Of a stretch of DNA of 64,000 nt, positions 43,906 to 56,900 are shown piece by piece. The DNA lies in NCBI RefSeq assembly GCF_027943255.1, contig NC_072892.1:158970792-159034791 (forward strand), read 5' to 3'. The notes beneath the pieces were generated by a model. That model saw only the letters and a list, made by a program, of their open reading frames with translations, was not told the DNA's origin and did no database searches. Numbering within the stretch: position 1 is the stretch's first letter; every line of letters starts with the position of its first letter. Origin of the DNA: Anastrepha obliqua. Its lineage: Eukaryota > Arthropoda > Insecta > Diptera > Tephritidae. The translations under genes and the position numbers were made by a program.

Positions 43906-46275
43906 TATAGTGTTTTTAAAAGAATTTTTCTGGTTTGGTGGAAGAATTGTCCATTATTTTGGAAATGCATTGAAATTCTTTGAAAATTGCGAGGTAAATT
44001 TGAGTTAAGCAGCTTTTGTATTAAATGGTCAGAAAGAAATTTAAGAAATTAAATACTATTTATAATACAAATCCATCCAAATTTAAACAACAATAATTTA
44101 TTTAAAAAACAAATTAGTTTTTGTAATATTTTTTTGTGATGGATGATTTTTTACTTTTTGAAAATTCATTGAAAATTTCGAAGCAAATCTAAGTTAAAAA
44201 AATGACGGCGCTTTTGAATTAAAAATGGTTAAAAAAAATAAGCAATAACATTTTTTTTTTGTAATACAAATTCCAAATTTGTAAACTTTTATTTTTAATT
44301 TTGTTATTTACATTTTTTTTTTAATTGAAAATTGTCAAAAAAAAAAACTCTTTACAAATACCTTTCAATGCCCAGCTATGTCTATGAAGTCATCTAACTA
44401 ACTCCTCACTATCGCTCAATATTTATATGCAACATTCTGAATTGATCTAAGATTACACACGCGCTACTACTTAACCCTAGCACGCACGCATTCACATACA
44501 CATATCTACATATGTTTGTAGGTATGCACAAAAAGTATTAAAAAATAATAACACGCATAGAAAACGCAAAGCCAAAGGAAGCAGCAACGCCAGGTGTTGA
44601 CCAGCAGCAACAATAAAAAAACAACAAACGAACTAAAAGCCAACAATGGTGCCAACAGCTAGCAACATCTAAAAGAATAACAATAATAACAACAACGGCA
44701 ACCAACAGCACCAGCAGCGCAGCATATCGTCACCATATCATAACAAGCAATAAATTATGCAGCATGGATTTCCTAGAATTTCTCTGGCTGACTTGGAGAG
44801 AGGGCACACGAAAAAAACAAGAAACAAGCCATAAGTATGCATGCACACATACACACATACACAGCTACATACATTCACACAAAAGTCAACAAAAAGCAAG
44901 GAAAGACCTAAGACGCGAACTTACTTCGCCAGGCAGCAGAGGCAGCAGCCGCATAAGGCAAATGTTTGTATGTACTAAAAAAGGATGCAATGTGAAATAT
45001 GTACAATAGAAAACACCTCCTAATAGTTGTTGTAATGCACAATGTGCGCATTTATTGAAAGCAGCAATGCATTTACAGCATAGCGAAAAAAGCTAAATAC
45101 TTTATGAAACCAGCAGCAATTGGACTTAGACACAAAAGCGAAGATTTACTTAGCCGTTTATTTGGCCGCTGGTTTTCTCGCCCCACGCCAACTATTTATT
45201 TAGCCATGACCAGCTGGCAATCGATATTTCTGCTGCTGTTGCAAGTCTTCTACTATACTTGAATATACATGCGCGCGTGTGTGTGTGTGTGCGCGCACAA
45301 ATATCTATCACACACAAATCTCAATCCCGGTGCGCAAGTTTTCAACGAAATGTGCGTCGAAACGGTTGGGGGTAGCCGCAGCAGCAGCCGCCGGCCAAGC
45401 AAGCAGTCAAGAGAGCCAACGAGCCAGCCAGCCACGCAATGAATTACGGCTCGCGTATTGAATTGCTGCTATTGAATGGAACGAATGAATGGTGACCAAA
45501 CGGTCACACTGTGCAAAGAGAAAACAAAAATCGCTCGTATTGTATAAGGAAAATTATTAAAAGCCAAATAAACAGCTGAACCGGGTGATAAGGTGGGAAG
45601 GTGCATGAAATTGTGGCATGCGTATGGTATGCGTTTTTTCTTCGCTGTAACTAATGCAACGAGCAAAGGGTTAACTGTGGAAGCATGATTGATGAGATTT
45701 TAAATGCGATATTATGTTTTAATTTGATGAGACACTCTTTTCGATTACTTTTGTGACAATCCCCCATTGTTGTTGTTTGCGTTTTCTTACTCTTGGCTGC
45801 TTTGTCGCTATCACAATTGAATTAGTGGATTAGTGTATGCTGGCTCTAGATTTATATCCAAATATAGTAGGTGGGGTAAAAAGTGTGGAGAAAGAAACTA
45901 CTGGCGCGCTTTGTTCAACTCGGCCAAAATCGCGTAAGCAGGTATCGCGCCAAACAAGAAGAAGAAGGAAAAGCGTGTTTCCGCCAGATGTTTTTGTGCT
46001 ATACGATGATATAAAGTTGAAATTAGATTTCATAAAAAGTACTTTGATAGGTTTAGGAAAGCTATGTGTTCCATAAAGGGATGTGCAATTTAATGGCTGT
46101 TCCTACGACGTGATGCCTCTCTCCTATCACTTCCAATCTCCTCCTTTCGTCTGCGCCCGGTGCTGCTGGTAACTCTGACTGGAGACTGAATACCTCCAAA
46201 TGAAAGAACCTTCAGTGTTAAGGAAGGGAATGAAAAAAATTAAGTGAGGAAAAAGCCTGGTTTGCGGCTGGCGAC
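43906..46275. other. Non-coding; AT-rich then repeat-poor moderate-GC DNA
   Basis: 43906-44360 is low-complexity AT. 44500-45480 is CAG/CAA-rich with a GTGTGTGTGCGCGC tract at 45275. No gene or element recognised. The second part may be regulatory. Confidence 0.4.
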
Positions 46276-46284
46276 CCCATTATC

Positions 46285-46698
46285 AGTCATAAATCATATT
46301 GCAACAAATCCAACAATATTGCCTCGTAGAAAACATCAGAGACGGAAGTTATATAATATTTTTGAGCTCATGTAAGAGTTTAAATACTTAGGCGTAGTAT
46401 TCAACATAAATAAGGATCCGTCCTTATCAATAAAAGACCGTATTTAGGCAGCTAACAGAGCAAACTTTGGCCATACCAGATGAAGTCTTTACTGATATCA
46501 AAGGAAAAAAAGCTCCAGATATATGTAACTATGTATAATAAGACCTGTTCTCACATAAGCCTGTGAAGCATGGGTAAGACGTAGAAGAAGATATGCGAAA
46601 GATGAGAATCTCACTACTTAGGGCGAAAGCGGGCTGTCGAGAAGAATGGAGACGTATTGTAGAGCGGGCAATAATTCACCCCGGACTGTAATGCCAAT
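46285..46698 (+). pseudogene. RTE-like LINE, post-RT region with GAT tail
   Basis: With stops it reads FKYLGVVFNINKD, then AANRANFGHTR and TCSHI-ACEAWV, matching EFKYLG...AANR...VLTYASETW. It ends EWRRIVERAIIHPGL (46635-46680) and an ATGATGATGATG tail. The same terminal block is seen at 60425-60490. Inactive. Confidence 0.65.
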
Positions 46699-47616
46699 AT
46701 GATGATGATGATGTCAGCTACAGCGTTAAGAAATGGGTGTAAAACGAGTAATAATTCGGCTTGGACCGAACATATTTTAGAAAATTTTAATTTGGGCAGG
46801 CTGTTAACTTTTAGAATTAAACAAATTCGTAGACAAGAAAGTGATTATAGCTTGAAACATTAGACGGATACACGCAAATTTAAACTTAACATTGAAAAAA
46901 GAGACATGGTTTTTTCCGATCTCAATAATATTTATACCGAATCAAAATATGATGGAAAGCAAGGCCTGTACCAGGGGTGGGCGAGTTTTCTTCTTTCTCT
47001 CTTATCGAGATGCACGCATTTTACCGAAAGCGAGCAGAGCAGCGCCTATTTTTCAAAATTTTTACTTTCCCCCTTTTTTGGGTTCACCCTTTGTTTATAA
47101 GTAGTTTTGATTTATTTATAACAGAGATATGACGTTTCTTTTGCTTTTTCTTGAAAATTACCATCATATGGGAGGTGGGCGTATTTGTTAATCAATTTCG
47201 CGTACTTTGAACAATCCTTTCAAAGAGTGATATAGGAAATGAGGGAACTGGACCTCATACAGTTTTTGTCTCGTTAATTGAATCAGAGTGGCCCAATACC
47301 AACAAATCATTTATTTCTAAAGCCTAGTCAAGACGAATAGATTGGCCGCAGATTTAAATAAATTAAGCTGAAAGATTTTTTGTTATTTAGTCAACATTTC
47401 ACCTGCGCTGGAAAGAATAAGTCACACATTGCGTTTCAACTGAATTTCTTGCATTGATCAACTCGGCTCGATTGTCGGCGTTCACTCTCCGGGTGCGCTA
47501 AAGCATAGTGGAAATATCGAGCTTCACTACTCTGTCTTTAACAGTAGCTTTAAAGAGTATCCTGATCAGCAGATAATTTGGTGGTGTTCACTTTTTCCCT
47601 TAACTATATTACTTAA
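46699..47616. other. Non-coding, no recognised feature
   Basis: No domain or repeat recognised. Confidence 0.4.
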
Positions 47617-47618
47617 TA

Positions 47619-48498
47619 CATGGGTTGAAAAGTCCCAGATCTAACAAGGAAATCACGTTTTTTTTTGTTCAAAATTAACTTAAATTATGAAAGTAGTTTC
47701 CATCAAGAACAACGCAATAATTCCAGCGCCGCTCTAACATTTCAATTCCACTTTTGCAGAACGATTTATCTTTTGGCTCAATATAGGTCTCAGTTTCAGC
47801 GATAATCTCTTCATTCGAGCGAAATTTCTTACCGGCGATCATTTGTTTTTTTTAGTCTGCGAAGATCCAGTAGTCGCTAGACGTCAAATCTTGTGAATAC
47901 GGCGGATGTAGGAGCCATTCGAAGTTCATGTAGTTTCGCCATTGTTTTAATTGACTTGTGACTAAGTGAGTGCCAACAAAGTGAGTGCCAACAAAGTTTG
48001 CACTCACTTAGAACAGAGGTTCCTCATAGCCAAATGCTCATGCAATATAAACCCAACGCGTTCTTTGTTATCTTTACAATGTCAGCTAAGTCACGCAACT
48101 TTACTTTTCGATCATTCAAAAAGATTTTGTAGATTTTTTTATGCTTTCTGGTGTTACCGCCTCATTCGGACGTCCACTGAAGTCAGCAAACCATCGTTTT
48201 ATTGTTGTTTCTGATGGAGCGGAGTCCCTATAATACTTTTTAAAATATTGTTTCTCTTGAAAGGTATTTTTTACCATCGAGGGGCAGTATAAAATTAAAT
48301 TACGAAATTCTTTTTAATTCGTTGTTTGGAAAATAACAAAAGTAGCCCCACTCTCAGCACAATAACTCACGAGCTAGTGAGTAGAATATCATGAAATTTT
48401 AACAGCTGTCTTTTTAAGGTTAGTGCTAACTGAGAAAGTCGTGAATGTAATAAAACTAGTGCCGTCTATATGCTAAGACCGGGACTTTTCAGCCAATG
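47619..48498 (-). mobile_element. mariner element with both ends, internally deleted
   Basis: Inverted ends CATGGGTTGAAAAGTCCCAG (left) and CATTGGCTGAAAAGTCCCGG (right, inverted), with TA beside the left one. The minus strand keeps N-terminal transposase traces near 48280-48150 (YRDSAPSETTIKRWFADFSG, then RP). It also keeps C-terminal ones near 47910-47650 (LHPPYSQDLTSSDYWIF, FRSNEEIIAETETYIEPKDK and GIEMLERRWNYCV). The PHPPYSPDLAPSDY block of intact mariners holds the third catalytic Asp. The central part is replaced by a short GTGAGTGCCAACAAA duplication (47968-47996) at the deletion joint. Confidence 0.8.
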
Positions 48499-50640
48499 TG
48501 TTACATAATTAAGCTACTTTATCTTTTTGCAACACTAATACTTTTGATGCCAAATTTTTTCGTGAATTTTTCATAGAAAATAAGGTCAACTTTTTTAATA
48601 AAAAATTATAAGTCAAAGTTGTACAATTTGCACAAATTTCACAAAATTTTTACGAGTTTACAAAACTTACCATAAAAATTATCAACTTTTTAATCAGAAG
48701 ATTTGACATACTTCTGGCTAATGCATTTTTGTAACCCATGCAATTTTACTAACACAAAGTGAAAGTTTAAACTTACTCAAAAAAGGTTTTGATTTTTAAT
48801 AATTTTTTTTTGCTAATGATGTTGGGAATTTTATTCCAAATAAAACGCAAGTATTTTTCTTTTTCCCCCTTTTAAGATTCATTTTTATTAAAAGTTTAAT
48901 TAGAAGTAAAAAATATTCCTACTGGTGTCCACGTATTCCTCCCACTAATAAACATTTTGCCCCTTCACATGTCGATTACATTCCACACACTTGCCACATA
49001 ACATTTTGCAACTCAATTGCTAATCCGCTTGTTGCAACATCACAATTTCTTTTGATTAAAATATTTCCAGCAGTAAGCAGTAAGCAAAACGAAACAAAAG
49101 CAATAAAACAAGAAAACAACGCAAAAAATCATGCCACATTAATTATGGCCCAAATTCTTGGAAAATTCTCATATCGCACGACTCTAACAATGCGGCAATG
49201 GTTTTTGCATTTTCAACTTATGATTGCTAGTGAACAGTTGTTGTTGTTGTTGTTATTGTAGTTGTTGATCGCGCATTGACAGCAACGCGTGTTTTGAATG
49301 CAGCGCTCGCACACAGTGGCGGCTCATTCATGCAACCGAGAAACGTTTGCGCGACACCGAGCCACTCAACAGATGTTCGTACGTATTAACATGTGTTTGT
49401 CGGTATGTGTACGAGCATGCATGCAAGTAAGTAAGCCCGGTTTGTGATATATGCACGACGCATTGCAATTGCTAAATCGTCTGTCCAGTTGCAAAAAGGC
49501 AAGTGAGCGAATGCAAAACCGCATAGAAAAATAGTATTAATAAAACAAAGTTCAGTTGCTGCACGAAGGGGGGCGAGGAGAAACGGAAGAAAAAAAAACA
49601 TTCTACACAGATCGTCACTGTTCGCATGTCGGTATGTCGTTCGCGGCGCACGCCTTTGCCTGCTTGGCGATGTGTTTGTGTGTGCGCGCGCATTCTGTTC
49701 TGAGGCTTACAAGCGACATCGACCGCCACCGCCACCGCCACCAACGTCAACGCCAGCCATCGTGCGATGTTTTAATTAGTTGAGGCACATTTATTAGCCC
49801 CAACTGTGTGGCGGCGAGTTTTCTTCATCTTTGCGCAGTGCAACAAAATGCAAAGGCAAAAAAAATCAACAACAACAACAAAAACAACATTTTCATTAAG
49901 CGCTTATAGAGACAAGAACATTCCTCAATAATATTGTCAGCTCGCGGCTTCAGCATAGCAAAGTTTCAAAAAGAGAAAAAAAAACGCGCAACAACAAATT
50001 GCAAAGAAAATGAGGCGAGTGAAATTGGCGCATGCGCCTGCATGCCCCTGCGTTTGGTGTGTGCGTTTGCTAATAACAACACATTCAACAACAATAACAA
50101 CAAATTCCGCTGGGTTTCCTTCACCCGCTATTCCTTGTTTGCTCTCTCTTTTGCGCTTCCTCACTCCTCTCATTCGACCCGCTTGCCTCAAATGGCACGC
50201 ATGCGTGGGGGCGCCCCACAAATGCTGGCCGTTTACAGTTGCAATACAGCTGTTGCAAACATTTAAAGTGTGTGCGTATTTTTGTTGTTGTTGTTTTTAT
50301 GCTTCATGTTGCTGCTTTCAATGGCCTGGCTGTCCTGCCTGTCCGCGTAATTAAATGACATAATTACTTCAATTCGCGCTGGTGGCTACTGTGGCAACAA
50401 AAGCAAAAAAACCGTGGCAGAAGCTAAAAAACGAGAATAATAGCCACCAGAAAATCGCTTTAAAGGCACAACGCTGGCAAAAGTAGAGACGTTTCAAAGC
50501 AAAGAAAATAATAACATTGACAAGAACATCAATGAAAAACTTAAGTCCCATTACAACAAAGACATTGCCAACAACAACAAAAAATGTAAAGCAGCATGGT
50601 AATAACTAAAAAAAGCTGAAGCCAACAAGCAAAGCAACTT
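48499..50640. other. Non-coding; AT-rich, then repeat-poor moderate-GC DNA
   Basis: 48530-48930 is AT-rich. 48930-50640 has many CAA/TTG runs and GC-rich patches (49720-49760 CCACCGCCACC) with short open frames on both strands. Presumed intron. Confidence 0.4.
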
Positions 50641-50649
50641 TAATATCTA

Positions 50650-50870
50650 AAACAACAACAATAATAATAATAACAACAATAATAATAATAACAACAACAA
50701 CAATAGTAACAACAACAATAATAGTAACAACAACAATAATAGCAACAAGAATAATACTAACAACAACAATAATAGTAACAACAACAACAACAACAACAAC
50801 AATAGTAACAACAAAAACTACAACAACAAGAACAACAAAGGCAACAACAACAACAACAATAAGTAACAAC
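50650..50870. repeat. AAC/AAT trinucleotide microsatellite
   Basis: Imperfect AACAACAATAATAATAAC array of about 220 bases. The Val/Ile-rich open frame on the other strand is an artefact. Confidence 0.85.
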
Positions 50871-52220
50871 AAGAAAAATAGCTTCAACAAAAAGTGAAAG
50901 CAAAAGCCACTTTATTCTACAGTAACACCAGCAACAACAACAATAGTTCCATCACAAATTAAAACTTTACTCTCCTCTTGCCTTAACTGCACTTCCCTGC
51001 ATTACGAAGTTGCGACAAACCAGCGTGCAGCGTGCGTTTTACAACATTAGTGCTTGCTGCGTGCACGCACACATCCCCCCATACATTCACATAGTTGCGT
51101 TGTCCGCAGAACACGTAGTGTTTCTTACACGCTGTTGACAATCATCGCTTCAATTAATTCATTGCGAACACTGTTCACTTAACCTTCCGACGAGCAGGCG
51201 TACTCGGAGCCGAAGATTCAGCACAAGCCCTTCGCCGCTTACGTTTCCTTAGCGCAAAACAAAAACATGTAAATTCCGTTCGCATGCACTCTCACTCCTC
51301 ACTGCTCAACACTACTGCTTTCGCTCTTGCCGCTCAGACCGCCTAACTATCATTTTGCATGCGAAAGCGCCCGTGTGTTTGTATATGCTGATATATGTAT
51401 GTGTATGTGTGTATGTGTGTATTTACGTGCCTATCATTGTGTGGCGGCAAGTGAAATCCATTCGCATTGCGAATGTTTAGGGAATTTTTCACTGTAATTG
51501 GCCTTTCATCAGCGCCGCCAACAGCAACTTTACTATGTATGGCAAACGTTTGTATGAACATACATACACTCACACATACATACATAAATACATTACACAT
51601 GTGTTTATAGCTTTTATTGCTGTTAGCATACATTTTTGTCTCTTTTGTTGTTGTTACTGTTGCTTACAAACTTTGCATTCTAATTTGACAGCAAACTGTG
51701 ATCGATCCTCTTTTTTTTTGTGAAAAAAAAAACACGCTGGCACTACTCTTCCTCTCCCTTATTTGCCATTAGTTAGCTTTGCTAGCCTGCCTTATACCCG
51801 TACTGCTACTTTTGGTTGCCTGGTTTTGAGTCTCAATTTATTTTTATTTTTTGTTCTGCATCCTACTATTCTTCTTCTTGCTGTGAGTCATGCAAATGGT
51901 GTGGTGTGAAAATCAGCGGCTAAAGTGTAGCCGGACATCAAGGATCCTGTCTCCCCGTCAGCCTGTCAGTCAGTCAATATCGCCCATCAATTGTCAATCT
52001 GCAAAGTGACATTTGTCCGTTGCAAATATATGTATGTGTGTGTGTGCTGTAATGCAATTTGTTAAAGTGTATGTGCTACACTTGGCGGTGCTGCAGATGT
52101 GTAGTTAGATATTTAATTTTTTGACTGTTCGGGCATGAAACTCTTAGGCGTCCTTCAAGCGGCAAGTATTTGAGATTTTAGCAAATAAAATAGCGACTGT
52201 GAGAGTTTTATCGCGTTATA
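50871..52220. other. Non-coding, repeat-poor
   Basis: GTATGTGTGTATGTG tract near 51395 and TACATACATAC near 51575. No element recognised. Confidence 0.4.
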
Positions 52221-52224
52221 TACT

Positions 52225-52565
52225 CGCCTTAACTACCTAAACCAACTTAGTGCAACAAATGGAATTGCTCTTTGCTGGGTATCGAGTCACTCTGGAATAA
52301 AAGGTAATGAAATTGCTGATTACCTCGCTAGGTCGGGGTCGGCAGCAGATTTTCACGGTCTAGAACCATACTGTGGTATCAACTGGGCAGAAGCTAAATG
52401 CAGGATAACCATAGTCATTGAGAATACACTTGAAAGAATCCTCTTTGAAGTTTGAGAAATACCTCAGATCTCAGGTCAAACTCGAGTTAAATTCTTGATT
52501 TAGTTAAGTGTTGGCTTCCAACTTTTCATTCCGATAAGCAGAAATTCATGCGTGGTTCGTGTAGA
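52225..52565 (+). pseudogene. Jockey-like LINE RNase H C-terminal fragment
   Basis: Reads LNQLSATNGIALCWVSSHSG, IKGNEIADYLARSGSAADF and GLEPYCGINWAEAKCR. The WV-SH-GI-GNE-AD motif carries the conserved His and final Asp of RNase H domains in LINEs. The frame breaks after about 52450. It runs into the GA-rich array. Confidence 0.65.
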
Positions 52566-52568
52566 TAT

Positions 52569-53260
52569 AGAAGAGGAAGGGCGGGAGCTTCTGATTTAAA
52601 TGAAGTGGTGAACTTTTTAGAGTGAAAAAGAGATAGAGAGAAGGAAATAGAGAGAGAAAGGGAGAGATAAAAAGAGAAAGAGAAATCGAAGGGCCGGGAC
52701 TTCATATTTAAATGAAGCTGCCCCTTTTTAGAGGGAGAGAAAAGAGAGAAAGAAAGAGATAGAGAAAGACAGAAAAATGGAGAGAGAGAGAAGAGAAAGG
52801 TAGAGAGAGAAAGGGAAAGGATGAGATAAAAAGAGAAAGAGTGTGAGAGTAAGAGAGAGCTCAGAGGGCCGGCAGTTCAGATTTAAATGAAGCTGACCAC
52901 TTTTTAGACGGAGAAAGAAAGAGAGAGAGAGAAAGAGAAAGGGAGACAAAGAGGGAAAACGAGAAAAAGTAAGAAAAGAAAGAAAGAAAGAGAGAGAAAA
53001 TGAGAGCGATATAAAGAGAAAGAGAGTCAAAGATATATCTATATAGAGAGAGAGAGAAAGAGGGAAATCGATGAGCGGGAGCTTCAGATTTAAATGAAGC
53101 TGAGCACTTTTAGAGGCAAAAAAGGAAAAGGAGAGAGACAAATAGAGAGAGCGAAAAAGAGGGAGAGAGTAAATAAAGAGAATGATTGTGAAAATGGGAG
53201 AGAAAGATTGAAAGATAGAGGGAGAGAGAGTAAGAGAAAGAGAGAGATCGATAACCATCA
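52569..53260. repeat. GA-rich higher-order repeat with dyad core
   Basis: Four copies of a roughly 48-base block (from about 52569, 52687, 52866 and 53073) contain a core like CTTCAGATTTAAATGAAGCT. They are separated by 70-160 bases of GAGAGAAAGAGA-type sequence. The core is a near-perfect inverted repeat. The minus-strand Ser/Leu/Phe open frame across it (about 200 codons) is low-complexity and not a gene. GAGA-type sequence is a known binding target of fly Trl/GAGA factor; occupancy here is unknown. Confidence 0.8.
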
Positions 53261-53294
53261 ACAATCTGTCTTGTCCATCAACATCATTGTTTCC

Positions 53295-53580
53295 TTGAAT
53301 CACTAGCGGGGCATAGGGTACCAAGAACACCTATGCGCCATCTCGTCAGATTACTTTACATCGATTTCCTTCACCTGCTCTCAGCTTAATCCGAGTTTAG
53401 CCGTCCCGCAATCCACAGTTCTTTTCCAGGCTTCCATTGGCCTACCAGGCACCCTTCTCGCTGTGAGTGGGTTCTACTGGCTTCTTCGCTATGTTGCCGT
53501 CTGTGACTAATCCACTTCCATTTATGTCTTGCAATACAAATGTCTAGCGGTTCCTTGTTTGGCATTATTTTTGGCCAGAA
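53295..53580 (-). pseudogene. LINE C-terminal fragment
   Basis: Minus strand reads IARHKWKWISHRRQHSEEA, then GRPMETW-like and WKPGKELWIAGRLNSD in shifting frames. It resembles the W-x-WIGHTLR...GRP-x-x-TW end of LINE polyproteins. Confidence 0.45.
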
Positions 53581-53945
53581 AATTCGGAATATAATAGATA
53601 ATAATATCGGGAAGCAACGCCGGAAGTAGTAGCTAATGAGAGGGATACAGGATGTACAACCCAAACACCGTGCGGTGAGTCCCAATGGCGGAGATCCGAT
53701 GGACTGGTAGGGCAAATCCGGTGGAGGAGGACTCTGATCTTTTTATGGGTGTCAATCTTGGGCTGCTACTGCTTATTGATAATCCTGACCGGATTGGCTT
53801 TTGAGACTGGGCTGTGGTCTTGAATATAGTGACTAATGGCAGAGGAACCCATCTGAGGTCAAAGGTATCAGCCTTTAGCACGCTTAGGGTCACCAGTGGG
53901 TGCACCTGGATGCCTTGAAGATTGATGCCCCATTCCCAGGATAGG
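53581..53945. other. Unassigned moderate-GC segment, possibly LINE UTR
   Basis: CTTTAGCACGCTTAGGGTCA and CAGTGGGTGCACCTGGATGC look like repeat-derived UTR, but no second copy occurs in the window. Confidence 0.3.
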
Positions 53946-56900
53946 GAGGTAAAGTCGTTATCCTGACCTGCTGATTAAATTTATTGCCAAAGAAATACCA
54001 GCCATGCCTTCTAACCATAACTTTGTATGAATATCCAAGATGCAACTTCCTTCAAGGGGTCTAGAGTATAAGGATGAAGTACTTTTAAATAGTCAACTAA
54101 ATTTTAGTTTTATGTAAAATAAAATCATGAGCAAACCACCCTGCACATCTAGTAAATAAAGCAAACTACATAGCAAAGAAAAAAAACATGTTTAATGGGA
54201 GCGAATGGAAAAAATTTCGTGACCATAGTTTTTAGGGTTGAACTTCTTGTTGGCTGATCGCTATTTGAAATTATGACAAAGTACAGAAAAAAGCAAATTC
54301 AAATGTGTTTAATTAAAAACACGCAACAATGCAAGATACACCCATACATATGAACATAAGCGGGCTACCAGAACTACCCAAAAATCCACTATCATTTGTC
54401 AAACAACGCATTCAAATACATGGACATACATACATACATACATTGAGGTATCTGCCTATATGAACGCCGGCCAGACATTGTCAATTTGATGAGTTCCTGG
54501 AATTTTATACCTACAATAAGTATATTAACTTACGTACATAAGTGTGTGTGTATGTATGTGGGAAGGTTTATGCAATCGGCTATACACCCAACGAAGCGTT
54601 TTGGTCAACGACCAACGCCAACAAAAGGACATAAAAAATAAATGCAAGCATTGCTGCAAGCAACAACATACATACATAGATACATGTGCATGTGTGAGTG
54701 TCATCAAACCACATAACGAACATCATCAATAATCATGCAACAGAGACGGAAGCAAACAAAACAGCAGTAGTAACTACAAAGGCAACAATAACAACAACCA
54801 CCAACTATTGCTACAAATATGCAATAAAAACGACACGCACACTAACAATTTGATTGCAAATTAGTGTATGTAAATATGTGTGTGCGAGTGGGCAAGCACA
54901 TAAAAGCTCATATGCCACATATTGTTTCCATATTAATTTGAGATATCAAAATTGTCCAGCAAATGCATTAATAAAAGGCACAATGAGCTGGACGGGCTGA
55001 GCTGCACAGAACTGCTGCAGAGCAGAGCTGCGCGTCCAAGTCAATGCGTTCATTTTCGTGGTGATTCAGCGAAAATAACAAATCGGCCAAAGGCAAAGGC
55101 TGCCGCAGAAGCAGAATACACCAGCGCAAGCAGCGGCACGGGCGCGCGCAGACGTCAAGGAGGCGGCGTACACTGGAAATGGTCAACCGAGCAACTCTAG
55201 AACAGCTGTACAACTAAAGACCACAAAAACGGATGACTTCAACGAGTTGAGGTGGCATGCGGCAAGTGGCATGTCGCTTCGCGGCTGACTGTGCCTCATT
55301 ACATTTGACACTTGTGCGCGCTTGTTGTGATTTGTCATTTGGTAAATTGAGGAACGGATGGCAAAGCGCAAGGCAAGCAGATTGTAGCAACAGCAACAAC
55401 AAGAACAGTGAAACAGCGGCAACAACACATATCCATATGCACATAAAGAGGCTGACAACTGCGCGCAACTCGTGCTTTTGTAATTATTATTATACTACAC
55501 GGTTGTTGTTGTTGCTATTCCATCTAACGCAGCAAGTGGTCAATAAGCCAGCGCGCAAGTGAAGGTGCGACGAATGAGTGCCGCGCGCTCGGCGACAATA
55601 AGCGCAAATGTGACAGCGTTCATTAATTTTGAGCGCGCGCGATTTGTGAAGCGAAGTGCGGCATACGGGGCGACATTGGCAATGAAATCGCACAGCAACA
55701 ATAAATAGCTAAGCACTGGCAATTTGCAATTTACAACTGGTGTACTAAATAGTAAGCACGACAGCAACAGTGGCACCGGCGGCTAGCTAGTAGCTGTAAA
55801 ATTGATAGTTGCTACCAGGCAGTGGCAATCAGACAAGCGCGCAGTCGCAGAGAATGTAGAGTGGGAGGGTAGAGAACAGCGCGCAGGGTAGTCAGGGTGA
55901 CTGCTTTGTGTGCGCACAATTACCAATATTGAATATTAGCGCGTTGCTAGCAATATTAGCGGCAACAAAATGCTGAGGAAAGGAGAAGTATGTGGAGTGG
56001 CGATTGGCGATTGTAGATTTAGATTGCGGAGAGCGAAGCGTGAAGAGCAAAGAAAGGCGCTCGGTCAATTGCAGGCGAAAAGCTACTCGTTGCAGAAGCT
56101 GCTTGCTGTTGTTGGCCATTTCGATTGAGGGTTTTTGTTAGCAGGTTTTTGTGGTTAGTGTTGTAATCATTGTCGTCGCCGCTATGGCTACTGTGGCTGC
56201 TCGTAATTACTATGAAATTACCTTGGCTTCCAAGTGCAAAGCGGCGTAAAGTGGACGCGGAATTGGCGGGCAAAGCGCCTCTTTGACACCCGCAAAATAT
56301 CAAATAGCAAACAGTTGTAAGTTATTGCATGTATGTGTGTATGGGTGCATGTATGTATGTGTGATTTTTTGAAACGCTTTGTTTGGCCTGCCATGCGTGC
56401 TCATATGTAGGTATAGACTATAAATGTATCTTTGTTCGCCTGCTCGTTCGCTGCAATTTCTTCGAGTGCAAAAGCATTCAACGCATGATAAATTGTTGGC
56501 AATTTGGTTGCTGAACGCGCCCATATGCACACATGCACAGCCGTAAAAGCAAAGCGCGCGCTGGCCGTAGCAGCTTCTGGTGGCTAAAACTACACACACA
56601 CATACACATACACACATGCATACAAGCGTTACATGCGAGTGTTATGGTTTTGGCAAATGCATTGCTGCAACCGAAAAGGCACAAGCATATACACACATAC
56701 ACATACATTAGAGCTCTTGCTCCAAACAGCCTGCTTGCCTTTCTGTCCACGCTGTGTGGCTTACAAATGAGTTGCATAGTAGTTAGTTGTTGGTTGCCAA
56801 ACTGCCTTGCCGATTGTTGCTACCTTGTATGTGCTTGTTCGTTGTGGCGCAGCTTGCTTTGCAGTGCTGGCCGTGCAGGCTGGCTGACAGTGAGGTAGTA

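Noticed and set aside
50606..50890. Val/Ile-rich minus-strand open frame
   Set aside because: Translation of the AAC/AAT microsatellite.
52728..53330. 200-codon minus-strand open frame
   Set aside because: Ser/Leu/Phe low complexity from the GA array.
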